A DNA stretch of 64,000 nucleotides from Gordionus sp. m RMFG-2023 (GCF_954871325.1 NC_088775.1:6363561-6427560), one strand, 5' to 3'. Counted from the stretch's first letter, positions 48,824-62,984 are shown. A program made the numbers and translations. The notes: a model not told the origin generated them from the sequence alone.

Positions 48824-50116
48824 ACCTTTCCTTTAGGTGAGTATAGATTTAAGGTTCTTTACCAAAAAAAATTTATCGCAAGCAAATTCAGAGCTTATAT
48901 AATTGATATTGATATCGTAACTCGAATATCATCTAATCTCCCAACCAAGGGACTTTACGGATATTACTTTCATATTTTGTTTTAAAAAGATGAAGATCTA
49001 AGTTAAAGCTTCCCCTATAACCTGCTTTTTGTACCAATTTATTTCCATATATAATGACAAAATCTGTTTACTCGTGAAATTGAATCTCAAGAAGAAAAAA
49101 AATTATATTTTAACCAAAAAAAAATTAAAATTTATAAATTGATTATATCAAATATTTGAAAAAAAAAATAATCCCATTATTTGATTACCCTTAATACGAT
49201 ACGAATCATTAATTAAAACCATTTTTTTTAAAAAAAATATTTGATAGGAATTTATCTTTTTAATAATGAATATAAAATAAGTATCGTTTGAAGGACATAT
49301 ACATAAATAAAAATTACATTTATTATTTTTTAAAAAAAAACAAAATGATTATTATCAAATCTATTTATTTTTTTTGCACAATAATTCGTATTTTATTAAA
49401 TTATATAAATTTAGCTTAAATCCCACTTCCTCTTCCTCTCATTCCTCCTGTATATTCAAAATAAATAAAAAATATTCGGGAATTTTAATTTGAATAACTT
49501 TTGTTGGGGTTATACACATATATTAAACCATAGATTCAATTATAGAAAGACTACCTGAAGATGTAATATGTATAAAAAAATTATAACTATTTGAATTCAT
49601 ATAAATATTTAAAAACTATAAATAAATATTTAAAATTATTCCAAATAAATTTTTTTAAAAATAAATTTTATTCGGATGCCATATTTTACTCGAACCTTCT
49701 GAAGGAAGGAAGATTGGGACTATTTAGACTTGCTAATTTAGCAAGGAAAATATTTTTGATACCTGCAACCAGTATACATCTAGCGAAGAAATTTTTTCCA
49801 TCGATAATGCTAATAATCTCTAAATAATATTTATTCACTACCAGTATAATTTGACTAAATTTAACTTATATTTTATATATATATATTCTCTTACTTTATA
49901 TTTTGTTTGCATTCCAAATTTATGTGTTATTTTAAATGAATTTTTTACAAATATATAAGAGTACCATAATAAATTATAAAAATTAATATATAATATTTAA
50001 TGATTTTTATTATATATATATCTATTATAATAATCATAATAATTTAATAATTCTATGAAATACAATAATCTAAAACGAATTATTAACAGGCTATACTTAT
50101 ATTTGTATTATATATG
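48824..50116. other. AT-rich intergenic DNA, no gene seen
   Basis: The 78-codon frame at 49591-49827 has no recognised domain. Many A and T runs, nothing else supported. Confidence 0.5.
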
Positions 50117-50492
50117 TAAGCGTCAATGTTTTTTTCCAGGCAATCAGTTATTTTTTCAACTTTATATTATTCTTTGAGCGCGTTTTTTAAATTTAAAAAT
50201 ATATTACCAGAAATGTATAACAGCATGCTTAGAATACCCATCTTATGTAAACAATTTTGCCGTTTACCTTTAAGTCAGTTATAATTTATAAGAAAAATCT
50301 ATGGAAAAATGAATATAAATTATATTAAGTTCAAAGGTTCATAGCGAGATTGTCTGATATTTTAGGGCAGGTATTCCAAATATATCATACATAGAATACA
50401 TTTCCAGTAAAATCAAATTATTATATTTAAAAAAACGTGCTAGGATTTAAAGCTAAAATATGTACAATGCCGGAAAAAATCATTGATGCTAA
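50117..50492. mobile_element. Inverted-repeat MITE (family B), uninterrupted copy
   Basis: Left end taagcgtcaatgtttttttcc and right end ccggaaaaaatcattgatgc followed by taa are inverted repeats. Body shared with 3411-4376 and 10240-10601 (gagcgcgttttttaaattta; ggtattccaaatatatcata). About 375 bp, no coding. Confidence 0.7.
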
Positions 50493-50609
50493 CATACTTT
50501 TGGGACACATTTTACATTTAGCAAGGTACCTTTTCTCTTATAAAAATTTAGATTAATATTAATAACATTTTTTATTTTCAAATGAATAAAAATATAAATT
50601 TTTTTTTAG

Positions 50610-50750
50610 AATTGAACGAACGTAAAAAACGAACGCGTTCGTCAAAAAGGGGAACGCGTTCACGCTCAAAGTTCGCCAAAACTTAAATGAACGCCGTCCA
50701 TTATTTTTTTTTTTCAAAAAAAAAATGAAGCACCTACGAACGTGTTTGCT
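50610..50750. mobile_element. GAACG-rich patch, probable hAT-type subterminal region
   Basis: Repeated gaacg/cgttc words (gaacgaacg, aacgcgttcg, gaacgcgttcacg, gaacgccg, acgaacgtg) within 140 bases in otherwise GC-poor DNA. Clustered short motifs near the ends are typical of hAT elements. No transposase nearby, and no matching other end found. Confidence 0.35.
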
Positions 50751-50864
50751 AACAACATTATTTTCTTAATATATAAAAAAATTATCTAATATTTTGGAAA
50801 CTCTACCCATTATAACTTCTACCAATAAAAGAACATTTTCTTCAATAACAGGAATAAAAGATTT

Positions 50865-50958
50865 CGCGAATAAACCTTTGTGCCGTCTATGTTGCAAGGC
50901 TTGAATTCCGAATAAAAAATTGAATTAAACGTTTTTAAAAATCGGCAGCCGTTTAAGA
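50865..50958. mobile_element. Family C MITE fragment
   Basis: Holds cctttgtgccgtctatgttg, aaggcttgaatt and gtttttaaaaatcggcagccgtttaag, i.e. the right half of the family, without the left half. Confidence 0.5.
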
Positions 50959-51121
50959 AAAACTATTGAGTACTATATCTGAAAACAGATTGAATGAATG
51001 TTAGCCCTTCTTAAAATACATAGGGAAGGACACTAAGCACAGATCAAAATGAAAAATAAGCTCAACCCCAAAGAAGATTGAAATTTTATATTATAAATTA
51101 TAATATGCTTCTTAATAGTGT

Positions 51122-51328
51122 TGTTAAAAAGCTCGATTTGCGCCAATTATTAAAAACGGTTAACTCAAATTTATAGCCAGAAAACATATTGAGCCTCAAG
51201 AGTTTGTTTATAAATGTTCAAACCTTTGTGCCATCTGGAAAAATCTTAAGGTTTGCGTATTAGTTTTTCTGAATAAAATATTCAGTTCACCATTTTTAAA
51301 AATCGGCTCAAAACGAGCCGTTTAACAA
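51122..51328. mobile_element. Hairpin MITE (family C), well-preserved copy
   Basis: Starts tgttaaaaagctcgatttgc and ends tcggctcaaaacgagccg tttaacaata. Inverted interior: gccagaaaacatattgagcc against attagtttttctg. Aligns along its whole length with 40498-40672. Confidence 0.75.
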
Positions 51329-51639
51329 TACTTACTTCTTAATTATATTTTTCCTCAATGCTTTGTAAGTTTATATAAATTCAACAATTCTTAATTTTGC
51401 AATAATCTATATTTCTAACATTTTTTTTATAAATATAACTTAAATTTATATATCAAATTTTTTAATGTTTAAAAAATTCATATTTTTTTTTTTACAAAAG
51501 TCCTTTTTCGAAACATTTATTTTAGAGTGATTCATCCATACGCCGATTATATATACATTTAATATTTTGTCATTAATTTATATTTGAGTATTAGAAATTG
51601 TCAATATTTTATACACTAGTCCTATTAAATTCCTGAAAC

Positions 51640-51735
51640 TTAAGATGTTCTTTAACTCCTAGAATAATTCTATAAAAAATAATTAATTATCCCCCCCCCC
51701 CCCCCCCATAGCAAATTCTGCTTACACGACTGCAG
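51640..51735 (+). repeat. Poly-C dispersed repeat (family D), partial, 17-C run
   Basis: C17 at 51691-51707 followed by catagcaaattctgcttac, an eroded form of the agcaaaatcctggctac end. A second run, C18 at 52636-52653, lies ~940 bases on, in unrecognised flanks. Confidence 0.4.
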
Positions 51736-53275
51736 CTGACTTTTTAAAATCTCTTTTTTTCTATTTATATTTTTATAATAACATGATCCATATTTGACGA
51801 TGATATTAATAAAAATGATTAAATTGTATTTAAAAACCATTTTATAATATCTTAACCATATCTCTCAAACTTTTTATTGCTCCTCCCCCATCTCATATTT
51901 TTCACACCTTTAATCCTACTCCTTACATTCAGACACTTGTTTATTTTTAAGGGAAGTCCCCTTCAGTTGAACGTTCCTTGAATTGGGCTATATATATAAT
52001 GGTAGTTTTTCCTATTTATACTTACTTACAAATTTGTGTGTTTTTTTTAAAATTATGTTTTCAAATTCTATCTAATCAAGGCGAGAAAGATTTTTAAAAT
52101 TGTTTTATCTATAAATTAATGATTCTATAACGTTTGAATCAATAAACTAGATTTGTTTTTAGAAGAAAACAAAATGTCTTTTGATATTTACGTTATATGT
52201 GACGTATTTAACAAGAATTTTATCTTAAAAAGATTAGGGAAGAAAAATAAAATTGCTTATTAATAAATATTCTTATCTAATAAAACCCTTCCCCTCCTAT
52301 GAAATCGTTAAAAATAGGGTTATGTGCCAAGGCATTAAATAATACCAATTAAATATTGGCGTTATTATAGAATAATTGAAATTTATTTAACTTTTATACA
52401 TATTATATATATAATTTTTTTATATATTTTTTTTGAGATATTTAATATATTTTAAGAATAAAATCTATTACAAATTTACAAATACCAAGAAAAGAAAGCT
52501 AAAACAACTACATTGTCTTTCTTGAATTTTAATTTTTTTTTTTATTTTAATAAAAAAAATAAAAAATATATATAATAATTTTTTGCGATTGCATGTGTGA
52601 AATTTTCCTATTTCAAAAAAAATAATATTTGACAACCCCCCCCCCCCCCCCCCTTCTTCCATTACTGTAACTTTTATGTTTTTTAACAAAATTCAGAATA
52701 ATGTAATATATAGTATCTCTATCTAGTACAAAAAAAAGCAAAGCTATTTTACTAAAATTATCGAAACATGAAAAATGGAGGATATTTTTAATAGTTATTT
52801 TATAAATTATTAATTAATTAAGAAGGATTTAATGGATTCTAAGAAAGCGATAATAAAAGTTAATTTTTTTTTCAGTTTTTACTTTCAATGTTTAAGTTTA
52901 ATAGCCCAGAGTCTAGGATTTTTTTTGACTCATTTGTTTAAAATAATAATTCAATAGAATTTTGTTCAACCGGGTACATTGGCAAATGTTTTTTTATAAT
53001 CATATATGTTAATTTTTGATAGATATGGAGGAGGATTAAAAATGCCAGAAAATCTTAAAAATCTATCAAATAAAAAGGCCGGTAGAAATGGGAGAAGAAA
53101 ATAGAAAAAATTGCAAAAAAAACATATTAGTATTACAAACATTCAAGTAAACTTTGACTGAAATGTAAAAGTTCTTAATTTTTTTTCATGATTGTATATA
53201 AATAAAAAATGTAGATTAAAGGAGTTGTTAAAGTATCTACGCGAAATACTCCAAGAGGACTAAAATATAAAATGG
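51736..53275. other. AT-rich intergenic DNA with an 18-C run
   Basis: Only the C18 run at 52636-52653 stands out. No gene or transposon recognised. Confidence 0.5.
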
Positions 53276-53280
53276 ATATG

Positions 53281-53453
53281 TGCAATGTATTAACTTTAAA
53301 TAAATTAGGTAAATTGATTGCTTATCGTAAATGTACTTTCAATCAATATGCAAACATTTTATTATTAGAGTAAAATTATCTTTTGATATTTTCTTTTGTT
53401 AAAATTATATTATATTTTATTCATATAAAACTTTTTATATCTTAAACCCAACA
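53281..53453 (+). repeat. 5' LTR of Ty3/gypsy-like fossil
   Basis: About 173 bp, flanked outside by ATATG (53276-53280). Aligns with 56496-56655: taactttaaataaatt, gattatcgtaaa/gcttatcgtaaa, ctttcgat/ctttcaat, and the end ttttatatcttaaac. Confidence 0.7.
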
Positions 53454-56400
53454 TTGGCAAAGATTAGGTTTAAAGAAACGGTATTAAATTTAAAGATTAA
53501 AGAGACGAAGAATATTATACTTTGGCTAATGAAGACTCGAAGATAGTTCAAGAATAACGAAGAAGCAATAACATCTAGTCAATTCCATATTCCATAATTT
53601 TTCAAATCGAAAATGAATATTTAAGACTATGTATATAATTTAGAACTTATCTTTAAAGTATAAAAAATGTTGTCGATCATAATAAAAAAAAAGAGATTTA
53701 TTACTAGCTTACATAGGTACGGATAACTTAATTAAAATAAAAAATCCCCATTACCCAATTAATTTAGAGAGAATTAATTACATAAATTTACTTGATAGTT
53801 TGGAGAAAATATTTAAGGATATCTCTAGTATTTTCCTACATCGAAATAATTTTTATACCTTAAAAATAGGCGGATAAACTATTATAGATTTTTCAATCAA
53901 TTTAAAAAGTTTTTACACTAAGTAATTTTAAAATGCCTGTCGATGAACTTAAATATTTTTATCTTGGGAGGGCTGCCTGAGTGGTATAAAGAGTTTAGAT
54001 CAAAGTATATCAAAGGCAATATCACTTTCTACCGTGGGTTTAGCAAAACGGTGTCTTTCTTTGAAAAGAAAACCCAGGTAGTAGATAACAAAATCATTAA
54101 ACATAAGCCGACTCAAAGTTCTAAAAACACGTATTTTAGGAATAATTAACGATAATAAATTCGATAATAATAGATAAAGCCAACAAATTCAATAATAATA
54201 ATTATATTCCCAATAATTATAAATCTAGTATAAAGCCTAACTTCATACAGAAAAGTCATATGCTTTCGATATGGCAAGGCAAACTACAAATTGTAGAACT
54301 CATGCTATACAGATGATTATACCACCAACACCTCGCCTACCATTTCCTAATAAAGCTACCATTGATGCGAAGATTAATGTTTGATGTTTACAATGGAATT
54401 CGATATAGGTACTGCGAGTGTGATAGATGAAGTTATCTGGAGACGCATTGGTAAACCTTCACTATCGTTTGCGTATAAACTAGTAGGGTATTATAATAAA
54501 TCGAAGTGTTGGAAAATACAGTGAAAGTCCAAGTAAAAAAAATTTATAAATTTTTACCTATTGGGTAGTTAAAGAGAATTCCCTTATTTTTGAAATGAAT
54601 TTTCTTAGAGAATTCGATATAAAGCTTTTTGAAGAAGTTTGTAAGAAGTGTTTTATTTTCTCTGCGTCAAACCTTTGAAGCTGAGTTGAATAGACATTTA
54701 AACGAAGGCATTATCGAAAAGGTGGATTCAACAACAACTCCAATCACTAGAGTCACGTTAACGGTTAATATCTTAAAGAAATGAGGTGCCTTGCGGATAT
54801 GCGGAGATTATCTTATAATCAGCAAATATTTAGCGATATACTACCAACTTTCATTGACCTGACAAATAGAATCGCAGGTGAAGATATGGTAATTCCTTAT
54901 TCAGGCGATATTTCTGTCGTGATTTCTTGTGACCTTTCCGAAGATAATCTAGGAGCTGACTACTGCACACAGATTTATTACTGGCCCGGAGAAACCGATT
55001 GCTTACGCATCGAGAATACTTTCGGAGGCTGAAAAGAATTACGCACCTTTGATCGATAGGCTTCGTCTATTATGTTCGCTATCGAGAAGTTCCATCAATA
55101 TATTTATGGAATACATTTTAATATAATTAGAGATTACAAATCTTTAAAATATATAAGTGATAAATGAGACCTAAATAAAATAACAAATGACCGTTTAATA
55201 CGGTGGGTGACGAAGCTATTAAATTACCACTATGAGATAATTCATAGACCTGATAATCAAAACAAATTGCGAACGCTCTGTCCCGTTTGGGTGGTAGAGA
55301 GAGAAAAACCAATGAGGTTTCAAAAAAATTCGAAGATGAAATTAGAGAATTAAAGATTAATTTAATGGAATACAAATTTTTCACTCGCAGTGTCGTAAGT
55401 GAAACGAGCAATGATATCATTCTGAAAGAGATTAAATTAAATAACAATAGTATATTGATAATATAAATATTTATTAGGGGATTTTAAAATAATTTTGTTC
55501 GAAAATGGATTATTAATTTAGGGATTATTATCCCTGATTATCTAAAGAAGGAGGTTTTAAATGTTATTCATCAAGGACATCCTGGGATACTATGGACGAA
55601 ATTTATGTAGATTCTATTTTGAGAAATCTTGATCGTGATGTTGAAGATATTGATAAAGGCTGCAAGAGTTGCCAGGAAGGAAGATTGGGAGCCAGAGAAG
55701 TGCCGTTTTCCTACCCAACCTTGGGAACAAATACACATGATTTGACAGGTCCTGTATCTGGGAAATGTTGTTTAAATAAAGGGTTGAAGTTGCAATCTTA
55801 ACAAATGCGACGAGTGTAATAAATAATCTGCTTATTCGCTAGAATTGGGTTACCTCGCTACATTGTTTTAGATAACGATACTCAGTTTGCTGGATCTGAA
55901 TTCAAAATGTTTCTTTTTAAAAACAACATAAAACCTTTTAGATCGGCCCCTTAGAACCCCAAATCGAATAGTTTGGCTGAGAGCTATATACGTATGATAA
56001 AGACGCATTTCCTTGCTGGAAAGAGATATGGGATTCCAAGAGCAATTAAATTTAGATAATGTTTTAATTACTCACCAAAATACTCCAAATGCAACTACCG
56101 GTCTCTGCCGAATTTGGAAGGCCACTCAGAACGAGGAGTAGAAACTATCTAAGAGAGAGAGGACTGAAATCACATAATGGAAACAAAAATATTATAAAGA
56201 TAGAAACTTTGAGCACTGTGAATTTGAAGAGAAGCAAAAGGTTTGGATAGAAAAAGGACTGCAGGATGGCATGAAGAGGCAGTGGTTCAACGTAAAAGTG
56301 CAATATTGTATGATGTTGAGTCTGAGGGTAAAAACAGGCATGCCCACCATCTCAGGAATGCTCATGTACATAAGGAAATACCCATAACAATGACGGAAGA

Positions 56401-56495
56401 CTGGACAATGCAGAACATAATGGAAATACAACCTAAAAAAAGAGTTTTGAAACAACCCCCACTATGTTATCATGACGAAATGTAATGGGGAGAAT

Positions 56496-56655
56496 TTTAA
56501 TGTTTAACTTTAAATAAATTGTATTTGTTTAAGGATACAACTTATGGTAATTGACTGATTATCGTAAACATACTTTCGATTAAAGTAAAATCATCTTTTT
56601 AATAAAATAAAATTATATTTATTCTTATAAAATCTTTTATATCTTAAACACCACA
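56496..56655 (+). repeat. 3' LTR of Ty3/gypsy-like fossil
   Basis: About 160 bp, preceded by a purine-rich stretch (atggggagaa) and followed by ATATG. Divergence from the 5' LTR is roughly a fifth of positions by eye, which points to an old insertion. Confidence 0.7.
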
Positions 56656-56660
56656 ATATG

Positions 56661-57250
56661 AACAATTACTACATATGTGGGAGACATCCCCCTTCAGAGA
56701 TATTAATCCCGCTATTGTATGGTATGCCATTAGCACCTTTAAATTCCTTAGAATTATATAACTCATACAGATTGATTAGGAACAGGTGATAAGGTTTTAT
56801 CCATAAAATTAGATGATATTTTGCCTTTTTCACCAAAAAATCTACGCTTCCATAGAGTTATCAGATCAGGAGATCTTATATTACATCGAGAAGAATCAGG
56901 AGATAATTACTTCTGAAATTAATTCACATCCATTATACTGAATAAAATTTTAGATAGAGTATTACGTTTATAAATATGTATGTTCTTTTCAATAATTTCA
57001 TCAAATGCAAACAATGTCTGAAAAAGACTCTCAACTCAACTAGACCCACCTATGTTATTATAATTGATTGGAGATTTTTTATTAAGATCTAATAAAATGG
57101 ATTTTCAATAAGTAGAAAATTTATTTTCCTTTATAATTAAATAAAATCACATAATTATTAATAAACACATATATTTTAAGAAATGTGATAGCATTAAATT
57201 AAGAAGGATGATAACTTTAATTTTTTTTTTGTTTATTATGAATGACATTA
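56661..57250. other. AT-rich intergenic DNA, no gene seen
   Basis: Nothing recognised. Confidence 0.5.
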
Positions 57251-57476
57251 AGTCTTCTAATCTAAAACGTGGTCTATGTATAAGTTTATCATCATCGTCA
57301 AAGAAGGTAAAATGTTACATAAGCAAAATCAATAATTATTTAACACATATAGTATCGTAATAAATTATAATCCGAAAGTCTTCTAATCTACACATGGTCT
57401 ATGTTTATCACCATCTTCAAAGAAAATAAAAGCAAAATCAATAATTATTTAACATATTTAATATCGTGATAAATCT
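57251..57476 (+). repeat. ~126-bp tandem duplication
   Basis: agtcttctaatct...ggtctatgt...tcaaagaa...aagcaaaatcaataattat starts at 57251 and again at 57377. The second unit is shortened by about 20 bases internally. Confidence 0.8.
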
Positions 57477-59800
57477 ATTCGATATATTCACTTTCGATGA
57501 ATCGGAAATTGTTATAAGGGCTTATATTTAAAAAAACACAATGGAAGGATGAATTTTATAATACATGTTATTTTACAATATATTTTAGTACTTAAAACAA
57601 ATTTATGTCAAAAAATAAAGTTAACAAAAAAAAAATTTTTGACATAAAAATTTTTATTTGTAAAATATTTAAACAATATTTTTAAGTAGAGGAAATGGCA
57701 CTTAATTTATTACAATAATATAAGTGTGAATTAGATTATCCATGACCATGATTAACGTTTATATATATAATTTCGAATATAATAGATAAGTTGATTATAG
57801 CGAGTAATAATAAGATGATAATCATTATAATACCCATTTCGAAGAAAAAATATTAAATATCATTTTTCAAATCAAATTTTTGAGTAATCTAATATAAACT
57901 CAAGATTTAATAGCTTAGAAATAAGCAAGTTTATTGATACCGCCTTTTCTAAGGATTCAAATCCACTAGCTGGAGGGAATTACATTAAAAAATATACCCA
58001 ATATTATCAAAAATTTTCAAATTCTGGAAATTCTAGCCTACTCAAAATTAGCTCTGAAAGGGCATTTTAGGGTAAAAAATTTATGACTATATCAGAATAT
58101 TTTATCTTCACTTTTTAGCTTTTTAAAGGATTTTGAATATTTGTTTAAAAAAGGATTCTGATATAGTAAAATATTTAGAGTTGGTTCTCCGTCCTGTTCC
58201 TCTTTAAACTAGCAATTCTTTATTATTTACTTTCTATCTTTATTTATTCATAAATACAACTTGGGTTTTTTTTAATCACTATTTTTATCTTTACTAAAAC
58301 AAGAAATAGAAAATATGTCTAAACCAATACCAATATTTTAGAACTCATACCAATACAATATTTAGTTAATATTGGGTTTTTAATATTGAATCCCAATTCT
58401 ACTTATAAGACTACTTCGGTATGAATCTATAATATTCTAAATTCACTAAATAACCTATTTGTTTGATATCATATTTCATATAATAAGGATAATGAATGAT
58501 AGTATAGGTAATGATAAGTGTATAGTATCTTATATTTTTTCAAATACTATGGATTGGGCACTATCTATTGATTTTTTTTAAATACAATGGCTTATCTATT
58601 GATTTTTTAATTAAAATAACCAATTAATAAACCGATAAATATTAACTTAATCAATTTAAAAAGAATTTCAATATGGCATTTCTTAATTAAAATTATGGTA
58701 ATGGTGTTATAATAATAATATTAATAGATGAATGATTTAATATAATAATTAAATATTTTTAAAAAAGGATTTATTTACTAAAAATTATTATAATTACTCA
58801 CATATTTTGTGATTGATTACAAATTAACTGTACTAGTTACTTTTATAGAATTATCATGTCTAAGATTATCAATTATACAAGTAATCCTGTTATTTTGATA
58901 GTTATTAATTTTTAATAATACTTTTATATATTTTATTTAATAAATTAAAATATAATGCAAAAGCATAGCAAGGAATGTTCCTAACTTTTAGATGGATTAC
59001 CTCTCCAATAAATTTAGTTGGAGGAATTTAGGATCCGCTTTATAAAGACTTTCCGCTAACAGTGCCGTCCCTAGCCTTCTTAATTTAAGGAAGTTCACTT
59101 TAAAAATAAAATTTCTAAGAAAAAAATTATCACTCTAATATCCAAAAGGAAGGAAAAAAAAATTCTATAAAGAAAGAAAGATCTCATATCTAATGATATT
59201 CAAAAATAAGGATTCTATATCTTAATAAATTAAAAAATTTTAAGGGAGCCTCTATTTCAAGGGGAGGGACTCTCTTGCATTCCTACAGTTGCTACCGTTG
59301 CCACTGTTGGTTAAATTGTATTTTTTAAAAGAAAAAATCATTTTGAGTTTACAGGGATTCATATGGAACATAACCGTTAAACTGTTATTAATTGCTATTA
59401 TTGTCAGAGCCTTAACCAACAATATCGTTAAAAATCCTAATTGAAATCGACGCAGGCAATATTTTTCAAATAAAAATTTATTTTGGTGATATATTTTTTT
59501 TTAAAAAAATAGCCTAAATTTGCGATTTGACCATAAACCTTAGAGTCCTTTTTAATTTATAAATTTGGCAATACGCGAAATGACTAAAATATTAATCAGT
59601 CAATGTGTAGTTGATTGATAACGCGAACTGACCATAAAATATTATTGATAAATTAAATGGCCATTTTATAAATAAAAAAATATTTTCATAACAGTTTTCA
59701 TTTCATTCTCTCTTTTTTTTGTTTTTGTTAACATAAAATATAACAATATAATTAATCTTTATCAATTATTTGAGCATTATTTTAATCGTAGAATATGACG
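57477..59800. other. AT-rich intergenic DNA, no gene seen
   Basis: A slightly GC-richer patch at 58970-59100 with gtgccgtccctagcc and one at 59275-59310 look like transposon ends but cannot be assigned. No reading frame supported. Confidence 0.45.
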
Positions 59801-59802
59801 TA

Positions 59803-59857
59803 TATAGTCTTAGCCAGGATTTGTTCCTCACAAAATTTTCTCCGCTACGCCTATGAT
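59803..59857. repeat. Small palindromic remnant of family D ends
   Basis: tcttagccaggatttgttc and aaaattttctccgctacgcctatg face each other: the family D end sequence in both orientations within 55 bases. Confidence 0.5.
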
Positions 59858-60094
59858 AAAGACCTAACATTTTATTTAGAAAAAAAAATCCAAATTAGAT
59901 GTATCACATCACGAGCCTTCGTTAATTATGTTGGTTGCTCAAGCTTCCCATTTCGCAAAATGCATGAAGGAGCACCCTTATAAATGTAATCTTAAATGCT
60001 TGATCATTTTATCTATTAAATGGCGCTTGACGTAGTTCTGTCAAAAATACCCTAATTTAGACTTTTGCAAAAAAATCAGCGAAATCAAAAGTTT

Positions 60095-60284
<190 letters not shown>

Positions 60285-60519
60285 GCCTTTCCATCTATAT
60301 ATAAATATCGAGACTTAGGTTAATATATTTTTTTTGATTAAAATCCTAATTTAGCCATTTTTAGAAAATCTCCAAAATAGAAGTTTTTCGACGCTTGATA
60401 TTCAATATATTAAACAAAACATGGAGTTTGTTCTTGAATTTTTATTATATACAGGTTATTTTTCAAAAATGAAGCTATTTTATTTTTATAATAAGGCTGG
60501 AATTATCCACTGTCAATAA

Positions 60520-60815
60520 TTCTTAGGGCTTATCCAAAAGGGGGGGGGGATTGGCAAGTCTATTAGTTTTTGTAGATATTTTTTTAAGCTAGAAAATATG
60601 AAACTCTTAAACTCCTTAGACTCCGACTCCCCCCCCCCTCCCCCCAAAAAATAAGAATTAATAACCAAATTTTGGGGGAAAAATGCAATCAAGGTTAATG
60701 GCTTACAAAAAATAGAGACCTAATACTTTCCACTAAAAATTATAAGGAAAAAAGTCACCTTAACTTTATATATCCCGTAGGAAAATTCTGTCTAAGCCTA
60801 TCCAACCAATAGAAT
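60520..60815 (+). repeat. Poly-G/poly-C repeat, probable family D
   Basis: G10 at 60540-60549, C runs at 60629-60645, and the end aggaaaattctgtctaagcc tatcc near 60778-60802, an eroded form of the family D end. An isolated G run with a matching C run at 61989-62016 lies further right. Confidence 0.45.
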
Positions 60816-62980
60816 CTTAGTTATATAGACAAATTGTGAAACTAAATATTGATTTATATTTTGCTCGAATATGGAATAATTTATAATATAGTCTCATTCT
60901 TGGTCAATCTTATTAATATAATATATTTTTTTAAGATACCAAAAACTAACAACCTTTTTTCCCCTCAATATAATTTGTCTTTATCGCGAAATAACCAATT
61001 AGATATGTATGGAATGATTATTGATATTGATTTGACATTTATAATTTAATATAAATAATATTGTTTAATTTTGTAAAATAAAGTTAGATTCCACATATTA
61101 AATATATATATAATGATATTAGACTTGGAAATATTCTATAAAATACGTGAAAGATCTATTTGTAAAAAAAAGGTTTATAATAATTTTAAGACCATTTATA
61201 TACTAATCTAATTATATTTTACATTCGTTTTAGTATTTAATTTTTTGGTCAAAATTATATAAAGTTTTATGAGCATAGAATTTTAACAAGATATACCGAT
61301 ATTATTGGGCCAAAATAATAAAATTCATTTCGAAAAGATGTTAAACTAAAGAGGCTTGTATTATATTTTAGGACCTGTTCTACACTGGCAATTTTAAAAA
61401 AAATGCTCAAATACAAGCATGCTTTTTTTTGTCTTATTTTCAGATTTTGCGAAAATAAAATGTGAAAATATGTTTGATTGCCAGCGATAGACATATGTTT
61501 ATAGTTATAATTATGATGTAATATTATATTGAAAGAAATATCAAACAATTGTGTGAAATATTAATAGACATAAACGAAATAAAATTTAGATAATTACACC
61601 CTTATTAAATACAATACATATTTATTTTATTTCTTCAAAAAACTCTTTTTATAGATGTTTCATTTTTTTATATTTTCATATTCATATTTCGATCCGCTTG
61701 TATAATATATAATTCATAGGTTATTGTATTGTTTGCCAATTACCTATACTTCATTTATCTTATTTCGGGAAGTTACAAAATATAATCGTTTCATGGCTAT
61801 TACTTATTTATTAATATATGAAAATATATGAATATAACTTCCTTTTTTTTTAAAAAATATGTGGCAAAAAAAAGTCTAGTTACGTAAGCTAAGTAAATTG
61901 TAATAAAATCTCAACCCGGTTAAAATTTCATGTGTATTAGGTCACCACACCATGCAAGAGATGTTATTAAATAAACTTTATTGCAGATGGGGGGGGGAGG
62001 AATTCGCCCCCCTCTCTCTATATATATATATTAGAGGGGTTAGGGTAGGTGGTAATACTTCGAGAGGGCAGGGACTACATATAGTGGGTAGGTGGGTAAA
62101 TCGTCGTGCTACCTTTAAACTATTTTCTATAGTCTAGAATGTTTATTATTTTCAATAAGCGAGACCTGTTAGTCGCGTCAGTTAGATCTATAAAAAAAAC
62201 TAGCCAATGCTGTACTCTTAAAAGTATTTAGTTAATCTTGCAATGAGGGCTACTAGATAAATCAAAGAATAAAAATAATAGTGTGATATATAAATCTTCA
62301 TTAAAACTACTCTTGCCATCGGCGATTTATCTCCCATCTAGCTATCCCTCTAAACCTTGATTTGCCTATTTCAAACACTGCAAAATCGTTTTAACTTATT
62401 AAGGTGAACCTCGCTTTAATCTCAAAATTTTAACGTGGTAGATGGTAACGGTTTATCAAGACCAATTAAAAATAGGTTCGATAACCCTATCCACAAATAA
62501 ATAACAATGAAATTTGAATATATTATTTTGAGTTTTTTTCCCTATAGAAATTTAATATTTTTAACTGATGCATTTAATACACATAAAAAAAATAAATAAG
62601 AAAATTTGGAGCTATTTTTCCTTACTTTGAAGTATTTGATTAGATGAAATATCAAGATTTTAAGTTAAAATATATTATTAAAATATCGAAGGCATTTTGT
62701 ATTTAATTCATATTGAAAAATAGAAAAATTATGCCAATAAGAATTTTTAAAATAAACTAAATTATTTATTATATATAAAATTTTAAAAATAGTGCTTGTC
62801 GTACGTGTCTAGGGTTAACTCAATGACATTTATATTAATCTAGACTATTTATTTATTAAAGGGCATTAATAAGGATTCATACATTTTAGTACACCATTAA
62901 AAGGTATCCAGAAATGATATGCCCTTCAATGGCTACTACAGTCATTGATTACATCTTTTAATGAATGTACACTTTTAATT
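60816..62980. other. AT-rich intergenic DNA, no gene seen
   Basis: Contains the G9/C6 hairpin-capable stretch and a TA run at 61989-62031. The frames at 61267-61548 and 61952-62137 have no recognised domain. Confidence 0.5.
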
Positions 62981-62984
62981 AATG

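Larger units (their letters stand above)
53281..56655 (+). mobile_element. Ty3/gypsy-like LTR retrotransposon, fossil
   Basis: Bounded by two short LTRs and a 5-bp target duplication ATATG (53276-53280 and 56656-56660). Parts recognisable in Ty3/gypsy order: a gag-like region (about 53940-54300, with a zinc-knuckle-like stretch), a protease core (about 54390-54460), reverse transcriptase (about 54655-54830), RNase H (about 54895-55215), and integrase (about 55520-56120) with a tail up to the 3' LTR. At ~3.4 kb it is shorter than the ~5 kb usual for the family, so it is incomplete as well as decayed. Broken in many places (well over ten); LTR divergence suggests an old insertion. Confidence 0.8.

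Noticed and set aside
53965-54000. tRNA box A-like text ggctgcctgagtgg
   Set aside because: No box B follows at the right distance, and it lies within the LTR fossil.
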